Below, piece after piece: positions 16,605 to 27,281 of a stretch of DNA of 42,980 bases; positions within the stretch are counted from its first letter, which is position 1; each line of letters opens with the position of its first letter. The DNA comes from an uncultured Caulobacterales bacterium. GTDB taxonomy: Bacteria > Pseudomonadota > Alphaproteobacteria > Caulobacterales > Caulobacteraceae. Under the pieces are notes generated by a model. It was not told the DNA's origin, made no database searches, and saw nothing but the letters and a program-made list of their open reading frames with translations. A program made the translations under genes and the position numbers. The stretch covers positions 1 to 42,980 of the forward strand of contig CAINOV010000266.1 of the NCBI GenBank assembly GCA_903851655.1, given 5' to 3'.

Positions 16605-17390
16605 TCAGGTGGGACGCTTGAGAAACGCCGTGCGCGACAGGATGTCCGCGTGCAGGCCCGGCGCGGCGCAGATCAGGCTGGGCAGCCTAGCGCCGGGAGA
16701 GTTAAAGCTGAGTTCACCGCCCTGATGGTCGGTCACCACCGCGCCGGCCTCCTGGCAGATCAGGGCTGCGGCGGCGAGGTCCCAGTCCCGCTTGGAGCTG
16801 AGCGCCAGGGCCGCGTCGAAGGCGCCCGACGCCACCAGGGCCATGCGATAGGCGATGGCGTTGCGGTCGGCGATCCGCATGGGCGGCCAGGGGGTCGGCC
16901 AGCGGGGATCGGCGAACATGGGCGCGTCCCCCAGCATCCCCGCCCCCTCCAGCCGGTCGGCGCCGCTGGCCCGGATCGGCCGGCCGTTCAGGGTGGCGCC
17001 GCCGCCGCGGGTGGCCTGGTAGAGCTCGTCCAGCGCCGGGGCGAACAGCACCCCGGCCACCGCCTGCCCGGCCTCCACGACGGCGATGGACACCACATAC
17101 CAGGGGTCGCCCTGCAGATAGGCCTTGGTCCCGTCGATAGGGTCGACGATGAACTGCCGGGCGGTGCGCAGGCGGGCGGGATCGTCCGCCGTCTCCTCCG
17201 ACAGCCAGCCATAGTCCGGCCGGGCGGCGGTCAGGGTGTCGAACAGCAGGCGGTCGACCGCCTCGTCCGCCTCGGTCACCGGGGTGCCGTCGGACTTGGT
17301 GCGCACCTGGACCCCCGCCGCCCTGTGGGCGAGCGCCAGCGCGCCCCCCGCCCGGGCCGCTTCGGAAATGAGGACGAGATCGTCGGTCAT
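16605..17390 (-). CDS. Inositol monophosphatase family phosphatase (CysQ-like)
   Basis: A 261-residue Mg-dependent, Li-sensitive phosphatase family member. Motifs: LSEET (metal-binding Glu), the DPIDGTKAY loop with the paired Asp and the Thr, and the C-terminal WDLAAAALICQEAGAVV signature. The TKSDGTPVTEAD start is typical. Both inositol monophosphatase and 3'(2'),5'-bisphosphate nucleotidase (CysQ) share these, so the substrate is uncertain; DGTKAY rather than DGTTNF favours the CysQ or histidinol-phosphatase-like side. The frame is open to 17624, but the ATG at 17390 overlaps the pmbA stop (ATGA) and begins the family homology. Second gene of the pmbA operon. Confidence 0.88.
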   Translation of the reverse strand: MTDDLVLISEAARAGGALALAHRAAGVQVRTKSDGTPVTEADEAVDRLLFDTLTAARPDYGWLSEETADDPARLRTARQFIVDPIDGTKAYLQGDPWYVVSIAVVEAGQAVAGVLFAPALDELYQATRGGGATLNGRPIRASGADRLEGAGMLGDAPMFADPRWPTPWPPMRIADRNAIAYRMALVASGAFDAALALSSKRDWDLAAAALICQEAGAVVTDHQGGELSFNSPGARLPSLICAAPGLHADILSRTAFLKRPT

Positions 17391-18718
17391 GCCCCGGCGA
17401 TCGCCAGTCCGTCCACCAGCAGGCTGGGGGCGTTGCTCGACCCGCGGATCTCGAGATCGCTGGCCGGAACGATCCGCTGATAGATGTCGATCAGATTGCC
17501 GGCCACGGTGATCTCGTTCACCGGATAGGCCAGCTCCCCCTTCTCGAACCAGAACCCCGACACCCCGACGGACCAGTCGCCGGTGTTGGAATTGAGGGAC
17601 GGACCGAACATGGAGGTGACCCAAAGGCCGTCTCCCACCGCCCTGCGCAGGGCGTCCGGCGTCTCGGCGCCCGGCTGGAAGGTCAGGTTGTGGGTGGTCA
17701 CCCCCGGCGCCCCGGCCAGGCCCCGGCTGGCGTGGCCGGTGGTCTGCATGCCCAGCTGACGGGCGCTGGCCACGTTCAGCAGCCAGGTGGTCAGCACCCC
17801 GTCCTCGATCAGCGCCCGGTCGGTGGTGGCCACCCCCTCGTCGTCGAAGGGGATCGAGCCCAGCCCCTTGATCCGGTGCGGCTCCTCGGTGATGCGGATG
17901 CCGGGGGCGAACACCTTCTGGCCCAGCCGGTCCTTGAGGAACGACACGCCCCGGGCCACGGCGCCGCCGGAAATGGCGCCCACCAGCGGCCCCAGCAGCG
18001 CGGTGGCGATGCGGTTCTCGAAGATCACAGGGGCGGTGCGGCTTTCGATCCGGCGGGGATTCAGCCTGGCCACGGTCCGCTCCGCCGCCACGGCGCCGAT
18101 CTCGGCGGCGGACGGCAGATCGGCCAGCCAGCGGGTGGCCCGGCCCTCGCCGCCCCGCTCCATGCCCGCGCCCTCGCCGGCGATCATGGTCGCCGACAGG
18201 GAGAAGGCCGAGGCCCGGTGCGATCCCCGGAACCCCTCGCTGGTGACCATCGACCAGCCGCCGGAGGACCAGGCCGCGGCGCCGCCGTCGCTCTTGCTGA
18301 CGCCGGGATTCTCCAGCGCCGCCTGCTCCACCGCATGGGCGGCGGCCTCCAGGTCGGCGGCGGTGCGCTCCGTCGGATCATACTGGGCGAGATCCGGCGT
18401 CGGGCCGCGGAACAGGCGATCCTGCGGCGCGAGGCCGGCATAGATGTCCTCCGGCGCCAGGCGGGCCATGGCCACCGCCCGCTCCACCAGCCGGGCCCGG
18501 GCCTCCGCCGACAGGTCCGAGCCGGACACCACCGCCTGGGAGCGGCCCACGAACACCCGAAGGCCCAGGTCGCGGCTCTCCTCGTTCTCCACATCCTCCA
18601 GCCGGCCTTCGCGGACCGACACGGACAGGGAGGCGCGTTCCGCCCCCACGGCCTCGGCGGCGTCGGCGCCGGCGCGCAGAGCTGCGGCCACCACGTCTTC
18701 AAGGAGCTCGATGTTCAT
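17387..18718 (-). CDS. pmbA: Metallopeptidase-like PmbA/TldE
   Basis: TldE (PmbA) forms a heterodimer with the metalloprotease TldD; together they process modified peptides such as microcin B17 and degrade unstructured peptides. TldE itself lacks the zinc site. The 443-residue protein has the N-terminal VREGRLEDVENEESRDLGLRVFVG-type strand region (split here by context), the central FENRIATALLGPLVGAISGGAV segment, and the C-terminal FGPSLNSNTGDWSVGVSGFWFEKGELAYPVNEITVAGNL region, quoted only in outline. No HEXXH is visible, which fits TldE rather than TldD. First gene of the pmbA-IMPase-DUF4170 operon, with its own promoter at 18757-18785. Confidence 0.92.
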   Translation of the reverse strand: MNIELLEDVVAAALRAGADAAEAVGAERASLSVSVREGRLEDVENEESRDLGLRVFVGRSQAVVSGSDLSAEARARLVERAVAMARLAPEDIYAGLAPQDRLFRGPTPDLAQYDPTERTAADLEAAAHAVEQAALENPGVSKSDGGAAAWSSGGWSMVTSEGFRGSHRASAFSLSATMIAGEGAGMERGGEGRATRWLADLPSAAEIGAVAAERTVARLNPRRIESRTAPVIFENRIATALLGPLVGAISGGAVARGVSFLKDRLGQKVFAPGIRITEEPHRIKGLGSIPFDDEGVATTDRALIEDGVLTTWLLNVASARQLGMQTTGHASRGLAGAPGVTTHNLTFQPGAETPDALRRAVGDGLWVTSMFGPSLNSNTGDWSVGVSGFWFEKGELAYPVNEITVAGNLIDIYQRIVPASDLEIRGSSNAPSLLVDGLAIAGA

Positions 18719-18756
18719 CAGGCGGGGTCCGGGACAGAGGAGATCAGTGTCTTGGG

Positions 18757-18785
18757 TGTATGGCGACCGGGAGCCCCATGTGCAA
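18757..18785 (-). promoter_or_regulatory. Promoter of pmbA operon
   Basis: On the minus strand: -35 TTGCAC (18780-18785), 17-bp spacer, -10 CATACA (18757-18762). Transcription would start about 32 nt before the pmbA ATG at 18718; a purine-rich ribosome site is not obvious. Confidence 0.45.
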
Positions 18786-18840
18786 GGCGCCGGGCCCGGA
18801 CGGCTTGCGGGACGCCGCCGGCCGCCCTATGCCGGGACCG

Positions 18841-19698
18841 ATGACTGCGACGCCTCCCCTGTTGACCCTGGGCGCCACCAGCCTGATCGGCGGAGCCCTG
18901 TGCGCGATGCCGGACCGGCCGCAGCTGATCTGCGTCAGCCGCCGGCCGCCCCCGGCGGAGACCGACCCCCGGGACCGCTGGATCCCCGCCGATCTGGCGG
19001 CGGCGGACAGCCTGCCCGTCCGAGAGGTGGAGACGGCCCTTGGCCTCGCCCCCATCTGGGTGGTCGCGCCCGCCGTCGAGGCCCTGGCCCGGACCGGCGT
19101 GACCCGGATCGTGGCGTTCTCGTCCACCAGCCGCTGGACCAAGGCCCGCTCCGCCGACGCCGCCGAGCGGGAGATCGCCGACCGGCTGGCCCGCTCCGAG
19201 GACGCGTTCATCGACGCCTGCGACCGGCTGCGGATCGGCTGGACCCTGCTGCGGCCGACCCTGATCTATCGGGAGGGGCGGGACGGCAATGTCAGCCGCC
19301 TGGCCGGCCTCGCCCGGCGGTTCGGCGTGATCCCCCTGGCCGGATCCGGGGCGGGGCTGCGCCAGCCGGTGCACGCGGAGGACCTGGCCCGGGCGGCGCT
19401 GCAGGTCCTGGACGCTCCGGCGACCCGGGGCCAGGCCTATGACCTGCCCGGCGGGGAGACCCTGAGCTATCGGGCCATGGTCGAGCGGGTGTTCGAGGGG
19501 CTGGGCCGCCGCCCGCGGGTGCTGAGCGTCCCGCCGGCCCTGTGGCGCGCGGGCTTTCGCCTCGCCGGCCGGTTCCTGCCCGGCGCCAACGCCCAGATGG
19601 GGGCGCGGATGGAGGCGGACCTGACCTTTGACCCGGGCCCGGCCCAGCGGGACTTCAGCTGGCGCCCACGGGACTTCCGGCCGCGCTTTCCCGCCTGA
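18841..19698 (+). CDS. NAD(P)-binding SDR/epimerase-like protein
   Basis: A 285-residue Rossmann-fold protein of the extended SDR (epimerase/dehydratase, NmrA-like) type. The dinucleotide loop is a shortened LLTLGATSLIGGAL. A Ser-rich strand VAFSSTSRW stands where the catalytic Ser of SDRs would be, but no YxxxK pair is evident, so it may bind cofactor without classical activity. Later segments WTLLRPTLIYREGRDGN, QPVHAEDLARA and YDLPGGETLSYRAMVERVF are typical of this group (sugar epimerases, ubiquinone-complex NDUFA9-like proteins). Frame is open from 18760, but the fold starts right after the ATG at 18841. The 3' end overlaps the convergent rarD by 44 bp. Confidence 0.75.
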   Translation: MTATPPLLTLGATSLIGGALCAMPDRPQLICVSRRPPPAETDPRDRWIPADLAAADSLPVREVETALGLAPIWVVAPAVEALARTGVTRIVAFSSTSRWTKARSADAAEREIADRLARSEDAFIDACDRLRIGWTLLRPTLIYREGRDGNVSRLAGLARRFGVIPLAGSGAGLRQPVHAEDLARAALQVLDAPATRGQAYDLPGGETLSYRAMVERVFEGLGRRPRVLSVPPALWRAGFRLAGRFLPGANAQMGARMEADLTFDPGPAQRDFSWRPRDFRPRFPA

Positions 19699-20593
19699 GC
19701 CGCCAGACCAGGTTGCCGGCGAACACCAGCGCCCCGGCCCAGATGAAGGCGAAGGCGACCAGGCTCGGCCAGGTCAGCCGCTCGCCCTGCAGCAGACCGC
19801 AGGCGAACTGCAGGGTCGGCGTGATGAACTGGATGAAGCCCACCACGTTGAAGGGCAGCCGGCGCGCCGCAAAGGCGAACAGGGCCAGCGGCGCGACGGT
19901 GACCGGACCGCAGGTGAGCAGCAGGAGGGTGATGTCGACCCCCTGGCCGAACCTCAGGGTCCCGTGCTGCGACAGCCAGGCCAGCAGGCCGATGGCGAAG
20001 GGCGACAGGATCAGGCACTCGATCAGCAGCCCCCCCTGGGCGTCCGCCTGAGCCTGCTTGCGCACCACGCCATAGCCGGCAAAGCTGCCCGCCAGCACCA
20101 GCGCCACCCAGGGCGGGGCCCCCAGGGCGGCGGCCTGGGCCAGCACGCCGACGGTGGCGAGCCCCAGGGCCAGCACGCCCCAGCGATTGATCTTCTCCCG
20201 GAAGAACAGGGCGCCCACGGCGGCGTTGACCAGGGGGTTGATGTAATAGCCGAGGCTGGCGGACAGGGTCTGGCCCACGCTCACCGCCCAGACATAGACG
20301 GTCCAGTTGGTGGCGATCAGGGTCGCCGACAGGGCGAGGATCGCCAGCTGCCGGGGCTGGACCACCACCGGGCCCAGGGTCCGCAGCCCCCCCGTGGCCA
20401 GCACCAGGGCCAGGGACACGGGCACGGCGAAGACGGTGCGCCAGCCCACGATCTCCCAGGCGCTGGCCCCGCGCACGCCCATCTGATGGAACAGGAGCGG
20501 AAAGGCGCCCCAGATCACATAGCAGACCACCGCGGCGATCAGGCCGGTGCGGTCCAGGGCGTCCGTCGGTCGTGCGGGGGCGGAGACGCTCAT
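19655..20593 (-). CDS. rarD: EamA-family transporter RarD
   Basis: A 312-residue integral membrane protein with about ten hydrophobic helices in two EamA repeats. Recognisable RarD segments are YVIWGAFPLLFHQM near the start, VGWRTVFAVPV, TNWTVYVWAV, SLGYYINPLVN and LPFNVVGFIQFITPTLQF. The family belongs to the drug/metabolite transporter superfamily; the transported compound is unknown. The ATG at 20593 overlaps the zapE stop by 4 bp (ATGA), so the two are coupled. The frame is open far upstream inside zapE, which is only a GC-rich artefact. Its 3' end runs 44 bp into the end of the convergent SDR gene. Confidence 0.9.
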   Translation of the reverse strand: MSVSAPARPTDALDRTGLIAAVVCYVIWGAFPLLFHQMGVRGASAWEIVGWRTVFAVPVSLALVLATGGLRTLGPVVVQPRQLAILALSATLIATNWTVYVWAVSVGQTLSASLGYYINPLVNAAVGALFFREKINRWGVLALGLATVGVLAQAAALGAPPWVALVLAGSFAGYGVVRKQAQADAQGGLLIECLILSPFAIGLLAWLSQHGTLRFGQGVDITLLLLTCGPVTVAPLALFAFAARRLPFNVVGFIQFITPTLQFACGLLQGERLTWPSLVAFAFIWAGALVFAGNLVWRLRRESAAGSPVGAS

Positions 20594-21717
20594 CCCGCCG
20601 CCGGGCGTTCGGAGATGTAGTCGGCGGAGCGCATTTCCTGCAGCCGGCTGGCGGTGCGCTCGAACTCGAAGGCGCCGTCGCCGGCGGGATAGAGGTCCTC
20701 CGGCTCGGCCTCGGCCAGGACCACCAGCTTGGCCCGGGCCTCGTACAGGGCGTCCACCAGGGTGACGAAGCGGGCGGCCTCGTTGCGGCGGCTGGCGTCC
20801 AGCTTCGGCACGTCCCACAGGAAAACCGTGTGGAACCGCTCGGCGACGGCCAGATAGTCCTGCGGCCCGAGCGCCAGGCCGCAGACGCTGTTGAAATGGG
20901 TCTTCAGCCGCCCGCCTACGGCGTGGGGAAAGGTCAGCTGGCGGCCCAGCACGTTCAGGGTGGCGCCGGTCTCGGCGTCCCCCGCCAGCATCTCGTCCCA
21001 AAGCGCGTCGAAGGCCGCGGACTGGGCCGCGGTGACCGGGCTGAAATAGACCGGCCGTCCCTTCAGCCGGTCGAGGCGGAAGTCCTTGGGCCCCGCCACC
21101 TCCACCACCTCCATCCGCTGGGCGATCAGGTCGATGAAGGGCAGGAACAGCTGGCGGTTGATGCCCCCGGCATAGAGGGCGTCCGGCGCCCGGTTGGAGG
21201 TGGCGACGATCACCACTCCCCGCTCGAACAGGGCCTCGAACAGCCGACCGAGGATCATGGCGTCGGCGATGTCGGTGACGTGGAATTCGTCGAAGCACAG
21301 AAGCCGCGCCTCGCCGGCGATGCGCTGGGCGGTGGGGACGATGGGATCGTCGCCCTTCGACGCGCCGAAGCGGGCCTTGCGGGCGGCGGCGTCCCCCTCC
21401 CGCCAGGCCTTGATGTCCGCATGCACCCCGGCCATGAAGGCGTGGAAGTGGGCCCGGCGCTTCCTCGAGACCGGGGCGGAGTCGAAGAACAGGTCCATAA
21501 GCATGGACTTGCCCCGCCCCACTGGTCCGCACAGATAGACGCCCCGGGGCGGCTCCCGCCGGCGGAAGGGGTTGAGGCTGAAGCCCGGCTCCCCCCAGCC
21601 GTTCAGCTCTCCTTCCAGGCGGGCGAGGCTCTCCACCGCCTGGGCCTGGGCGGCGTCGGCGGCGATCTCGCCCCGCTTGAGGCGCGTCGCATAGGCGGTG
21701 CGGATGGATTGCGGCAT
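20590..21717 (-). CDS. zapE: Cell division ATPase ZapE (AFG1-like)
   Basis: A 375-residue AFG1/LACE1 family ATPase. In E. coli ZapE affects Z-ring constriction; the mitochondrial homologue helps handle misfolded inner-membrane proteins. Walker A is GPVGRGKS at residues 64-71, Walker B LLCFDEFHVTD, and sensor-type segments VVIVATSNRAPDALYAGG and FCLALGPQDYLAVAERF-like text follow near the end, with the family end FVTLVDALYEARAKLVV. The N-terminal helix carries a short amphipathic stretch. It is divergent from dnaN and has a candidate promoter at 21736-21763. Confidence 0.92.
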   Translation of the reverse strand: MPQSIRTAYATRLKRGEIAADAAQAQAVESLARLEGELNGWGEPGFSLNPFRRREPPRGVYLCGPVGRGKSMLMDLFFDSAPVSRKRRAHFHAFMAGVHADIKAWREGDAAARKARFGASKGDDPIVPTAQRIAGEARLLCFDEFHVTDIADAMILGRLFEALFERGVVIVATSNRAPDALYAGGINRQLFLPFIDLIAQRMEVVEVAGPKDFRLDRLKGRPVYFSPVTAAQSAAFDALWDEMLAGDAETGATLNVLGRQLTFPHAVGGRLKTHFNSVCGLALGPQDYLAVAERFHTVFLWDVPKLDASRRNEAARFVTLVDALYEARAKLVVLAEAEPEDLYPAGDGAFEFERTASRLQEMRSADYISERPAAG

Positions 21718-21735
21718 GGCGGGTCCCTGGGCCCC

Positions 21736-21763
21736 GTCCTAGCGGATTGACGCGGCCTCGCAA
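21736..21763 (-). promoter_or_regulatory. Candidate promoter of zapE
   Basis: On the minus strand: TTGCGA (21758-21763), 14 bp, GCTAGGAC (21736-21743). This matches the described Caulobacter housekeeping form TTGaca-N10-14-GCTANAWC. It ends only 19 bp before the ATG, so the leader would be very short. Confidence 0.4.
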
Positions 21764-21841
21764 CCCCGGACGCCCGCATTGCGCGCTTGCGGTGCGACAA
21801 ATCCCGCCGCAGGGGAAGCTATCGGCGCCGTCCCCCCTTTT

Positions 21842-21865
21842 TTCACAGGCAAAATCCGCTAGTCT
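21842..21865 (+). promoter_or_regulatory. Candidate promoter of dnaN
   Basis: TTCACA (21842-21847), 10 bp, GCTAGTCT (21858-21865), again resembling the Caulobacter housekeeping promoter form. A run of C and T precedes it. It lies about 78 bp upstream of the dnaN ATG. No DnaA boxes of consensus form were seen in the 225-bp zapE-dnaN gap. Confidence 0.4.
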
Positions 21866-21942
21866 CGCCGGCCCACTTCAGGACGGCGGGCGCGGATCGG
21901 CCTTCGATTCGCGCTCCTCGGCCGCAACATCCGGACGACCCC

Positions 21943-23061
21943 ATGAAGCTCAATATCGAGCGCGCGGCGCTGATGAAGGCGCTCGGACACGTGCAGAGCG
22001 TCGTTGAGCGGCGCAACACCATCCCCATCCTGTCCAATGTGCTGCTGTCGGCGGAGCGGGGGGGGCTGTCCTTTTCCGCCACCGATCTCGACATGGAGAT
22101 CGTCGACGAGACCGCCGCCGAGGTCAGCGCCACGGGCCAGATCACCGCCCCCGCCCACATCCTCTACGAGATCGTGCGCAAGCTGCCCGACGGCGCCCAG
22201 GTGGAGCTGAAGTTCAACGGCGAGGATCCCCGCCTGTCGATCCAGGCGGGCCGGTCCAAGTTCAACCTGCCGGTGCTGCCCGCCGGGGACTTCCCGGTCA
22301 TGTCGTCGGACGGCCTGTCCTCGCGGATCAGCGTGGACGCCGACGCCCTGACCCGGCTGATCGACAAGACCCGCTTCGCCATCTCCACGGAAGAGACCCG
22401 CTACTATCTGAACGGACTCTATGTGCACACGGTGATGGACGACGGCGCGCCCAAGCTGCGCTGCGTGGCCACCGACGGCCACCGCCTGGCCCTGGCCGAA
22501 ATGCCCGCCCCGGAAGGCTCCGTCGGCGCGCCCGGCGTGATCATCCCGCGCAAGACCATCCAGGAGGCCCGGCGCCTGCTGGAGGACGCGGGCGAGATGG
22601 TGGAGCTGCAGGTGTCCCCGGCCAAGGTGCGCTTCGAGTTCGGCAAGGCGTCCCTGACCTCCAAGGTCATCGACGGCGCCTTCCCCGACTACATGCGGGT
22701 GATCCCCAAGGACAACACCAAGATCGTGCGGCTGGACAACAAGCTGTTCGAGCAGGCCGTGGACCGGGTGGCCACCATTTCGGCGGAGAAGTCCCGGTCG
22801 GTGAAGCTGGCCATCGAGGCCGGTCGCCTGACCCTGACCGTCCGCAACATGGAGGCGGGCCAGGGGGTCGAGGAGCTGGAGATCGACTACGACGGCGAGG
22901 CCTTCGAGATCGGCTTCAACGCCCGCTACCTGCTGGATGTCTGCGGCCAGATCGAGGGGGAGACCATGGAGATGCGCTTCGCCGATCCGGCCTCGCCCAC
23001 GCTCGTGCTCGACCCCACCGACGCGGGCGTGCAGTACGTGCTGATGCCGCTGCGGGTCTGA
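21943..23061 (+). CDS. dnaN: DNA polymerase III beta sliding clamp
   Basis: DnaN is the ring that tethers DNA polymerase III to the template and recruits many repair proteins. The 372-residue protein starts MKLNIERAALMKALGHVQSV, has three repeated clamp domains, with the landmarks ERRNTIPILSNVLL, RFAISTEETRYYLNGLYV, CVATDGHRLALAE and the C-terminal YVLMPLRV that lines the protein-binding pocket. The ATG at 21943 is fixed by family alignment although the frame is open from 21787. dnaA, often just upstream of dnaN in other bacteria, is absent; zapE stands there instead. Confidence 0.97.
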   Translation: MKLNIERAALMKALGHVQSVVERRNTIPILSNVLLSAERGGLSFSATDLDMEIVDETAAEVSATGQITAPAHILYEIVRKLPDGAQVELKFNGEDPRLSIQAGRSKFNLPVLPAGDFPVMSSDGLSSRISVDADALTRLIDKTRFAISTEETRYYLNGLYVHTVMDDGAPKLRCVATDGHRLALAEMPAPEGSVGAPGVIIPRKTIQEARRLLEDAGEMVELQVSPAKVRFEFGKASLTSKVIDGAFPDYMRVIPKDNTKIVRLDNKLFEQAVDRVATISAEKSRSVKLAIEAGRLTLTVRNMEAGQGVEELEIDYDGEAFEIGFNARYLLDVCGQIEGETMEMRFADPASPTLVLDPTDAGVQYVLMPLRV

Positions 23062-23181
23062 TCCCGAGCGATCAAAGGTCTCGAATTTTCAGGTATTTGA
23101 ACCGGCCGTGACCGGTCGCCCCCGCAATTCGGCGAGAGCGACAGGTCCTCAGGCCAGTGATCGTCACGGCAGTGTCCGTTA

Positions 23182-23289
23182 TCAGAACGACTGCGCGACG
23201 AAGCCGATGGCTGCGACCGGCAGAGCGGCCAGCAGAACCACCAAAACCGAGTTGCCGAAATTGTCGGCCCAGTTGGCAAAGTTCGTCAT
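23182..23289 (-). CDS. Putative 35-residue single-pass membrane peptide
   Basis: A short frame opposite to dnaN and recF: MTNFANWADNFGNSV, then a hydrophobic segment VLVVLLAALPVAAIGFVA, ending QSF and TGA at 23182. The layout (polar, aromatic N-terminus followed by one membrane helix) is that of small membrane proteins. Support: a GGGGATAGAAG-type ribosome site directly before the ATG at 23289, a good promoter at 23397-23425 on the same strand, and an intergenic region otherwise lacking a gene and clearly poorer in GC than the surroundings. I do not recognise the family. The frame is too short for routine gene callers. Confidence 0.6.
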   Translation of the reverse strand: MTNFANWADNFGNSVLVVLLAALPVAAIGFVAQSF

Positions 23290-23396
23290 CTTCTATCCCC
23301 ATTTTTGTCGCCGCCGATGCGAGACAGCCGAAGATCAGCAATAACCCCAAAAACACACATTTGAGGGTGTAAAATGCCTCATCAGCGACGGATGGG

Positions 23397-23425
23397 TATA
23401 TAGTCCTCCCCCATTTCGATTTCAA
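23397..23425 (-). promoter_or_regulatory. Strong promoter for the 35-residue peptide
   Basis: On the minus strand: -35 TTGAAA (23420-23425), exactly 17 bp, -10 TATATA (23397-23402), the best sigma70-type match in the window after rpmH. Transcription would begin near 23390, leaving a leader of about 100 nt before the ATG at 23289. Within the leader a 15-codon frame (23335-23382, MRHFTPSNVCFWGYC) starts almost at the 5' end. Confidence 0.6.
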
Positions 23426-23448
23426 ATTAAAATGCTGCAATGCGGCAG

Positions 23449-23485
23449 GAGACCCTGGGGGCCCCCCCGGGGCCGCCGGGGTCTC
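23449..23485 (+). other. GC-rich hairpin just before recF
   Basis: Arms GAGACCC (23449-23455) and GGGTCTC (23479-23485) enclose a C/G-rich core that can pair further. No T-run follows on either strand, so it is not a convincing terminator. It separates recF from the AT-rich 23062-23440 region and lies between the two opposite transcription units. Confidence 0.4.
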
Positions 23486-23520
23486 GCCTGTGAAACCGGA
23501 CCATGTTTAAGGTCGCGCCC

Positions 23521-24666
23521 ATGCCCGCCGCGCCGATCCAGAGCCTGACCCTGACCGACTTCCGCTGCTATGCGGCGGCCCGGCTGGACACGCCGCCGGG
23601 GGGCGTCTTCCTGTTCGGACCCAATGGGGCGGGCAAGACCAACGTGCTGGAGGCGGTGTCCTGGCTCGCCCCCGGCCGGGGACTGCGGGGGGCGCCGGCG
23701 GCGGAGGCGGGACGCCGCCTGCCGGGGGAGGCGCAGGGCCGGACCTGGGCCGTGGCGGCCGCCGTCCACGCCCCCGACGGCGAGGACGCCGAACCTCGCC
23801 GGATCGGCACCGGTCTGGACGGCCCCGGCGGCCGGCGGATCGTGCGCATCGACGGGGCGCCCGCCCAGCCCGGACGGCTGACGGAGTTCCTGCGGCTGGT
23901 CTGGCTGACCCCCGCCCATGACCGGCTGTTCATCGAGGGGGCGTCGGAGCGCCGGCGGTTCCTGGACCGGCTGGTGTTCGCCGACGATCCCCTCCACGCC
24001 CGGGCGGTGAACGCCTATGAGCGGGCGCTGCGGGAGCGGATGCGCCTGCTGAGCGGCGAGGGCGCCGCCGATCCCGCCTGGCTGGACGCCCTGGAGGCCC
24101 AGGCGGCGGAGGCGGGGGCGCAGATGGCCTTCGCCCGGGCCCGGACTGTGACGGCCCTCACCGACGAGATCGGCCGCCGCAGCGACCGGCCCTTTCCCCT
24201 GGCCCGCCTCGCCCTCACCGGCGCCTTCGAGCAGGCGGCGCAGGCGGGGGAGCCGGCGACCCAGGTGGGCGAGGCCCTGCGCGCGGGGCTGGCCCGCAGC
24301 CGGCCCCGGGACGCCGCCGCCGGCCGGGCCCTGACCGGGCCGCACCGGACGGACCTGGCGGTCACCCATGTGGCCAAGGACCGCCCCGCGGCGGAATGCT
24401 CCACCGGCGAGCAGAAGGCCATGCTGCTGAACATCGTGCTGGCCCAGGCCGCGCGCCTGGCGCGGGACCCGTCCGCGCCGCCGCCGGTGCTGCTGCTGGA
24501 CGAGGTGGCCGCGCACCTGGACGCCGCCCGCCGGGCGGGGCTCTACGCCGAGCTGGAGGAGCTCGGCCTGCAGGCCTTTCTGACCGGGGTGGAGCCCCAG
24601 CTGTTCGCCGGGCTGACGGCGGCGCAGGGGGTGCGTGTCGAAGATGGCGCACTGTTTCCCGCCTGA
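23521..24666 (+). CDS. recF: DNA replication and repair protein RecF
   Basis: RecF is an SMC-like ATPase that, with RecO and RecR, loads RecA at gaps in replicating DNA. The protein (381 residues from 23521) has [16 protein letters not shown] at the start, Walker A GPNGAGKT, the family [15 protein letters not shown] segment, LTGPHRTDL, the signature STGEQKAML and Walker [15 protein letters not shown]. An ATG at 23503 would add six residues; I prefer 23521 because AAGG lies about 9 nt upstream. It sits between dnaN and gyrB as in many bacteria. The body is Ala/Arg/Gly-rich but no motif is damaged. Confidence 0.94.
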   Translation: MPAAPIQSLTLTDFRCYAAARLDTPPGGVFLFGPNGAGKTNVLEAVSWLAPGRGLRGAPAAEAGRRLPGEAQGRTWAVAAAVHAPDGEDAEPRRIGTGLDGPGGRRIVRIDGAPAQPGRLTEFLRLVWLTPAHDRLFIEGASERRRFLDRLVFADDPLHARAVNAYERALRERMRLLSGEGAADPAWLDALEAQAAEAGAQMAFARARTVTALTDEIGRRSDRPFPLARLALTGAFEQAAQAGEPATQVGEALRAGLARSRPRDAAAGRALTGPHRTDLAVTHVAKDRPAAECSTGEQKAMLLNIVLAQAARLARDPSAPPPVLLLDEVAAHLDAARRAGLYAELEELGLQAFLTGVEPQLFAGLTAAQGVRVEDGALFPA

Positions 24667-24702
24667 GCCGCACGGCGCCGCCGACGTCATCGGAAGACGT
24701 GA

Positions 24703-27246
<2,544 letters not shown>

Positions 27247-27281
27247 GGACGCGGCGCGCCGCGTCCCGCCCCCTCAGGGGG
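27247..27281. terminator. Palindromes at the gyrB 3' end (possible bidirectional terminator)
   Basis: Directly after the gyrB TAG stands a perfect 20-bp palindrome (GGACGCGGCG and its complement, 27247-27266) with no loop, followed by CCCCC-TCA-GGGGG (27269-27281). The TCA in the second is the stop of the convergent 27274-27951 gene. There is no T-run, so intrinsic termination is unproven; a protein site or cruciform is equally possible. Confidence 0.4.

Noticed and set aside
23072-23440. 122-codon minus-strand frame across the dnaN-recF gap
   Set aside because: It needs a TTG start upstream of the predicted transcription start, and its second half is Arg-rich nonsense. The shorter 35-codon frame in another phase has the ribosome site and a coherent membrane helix.
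23449-23485. Hairpin before recF as a terminator
   Set aside because: No U-run follows on either strand; kept only as a structural feature.
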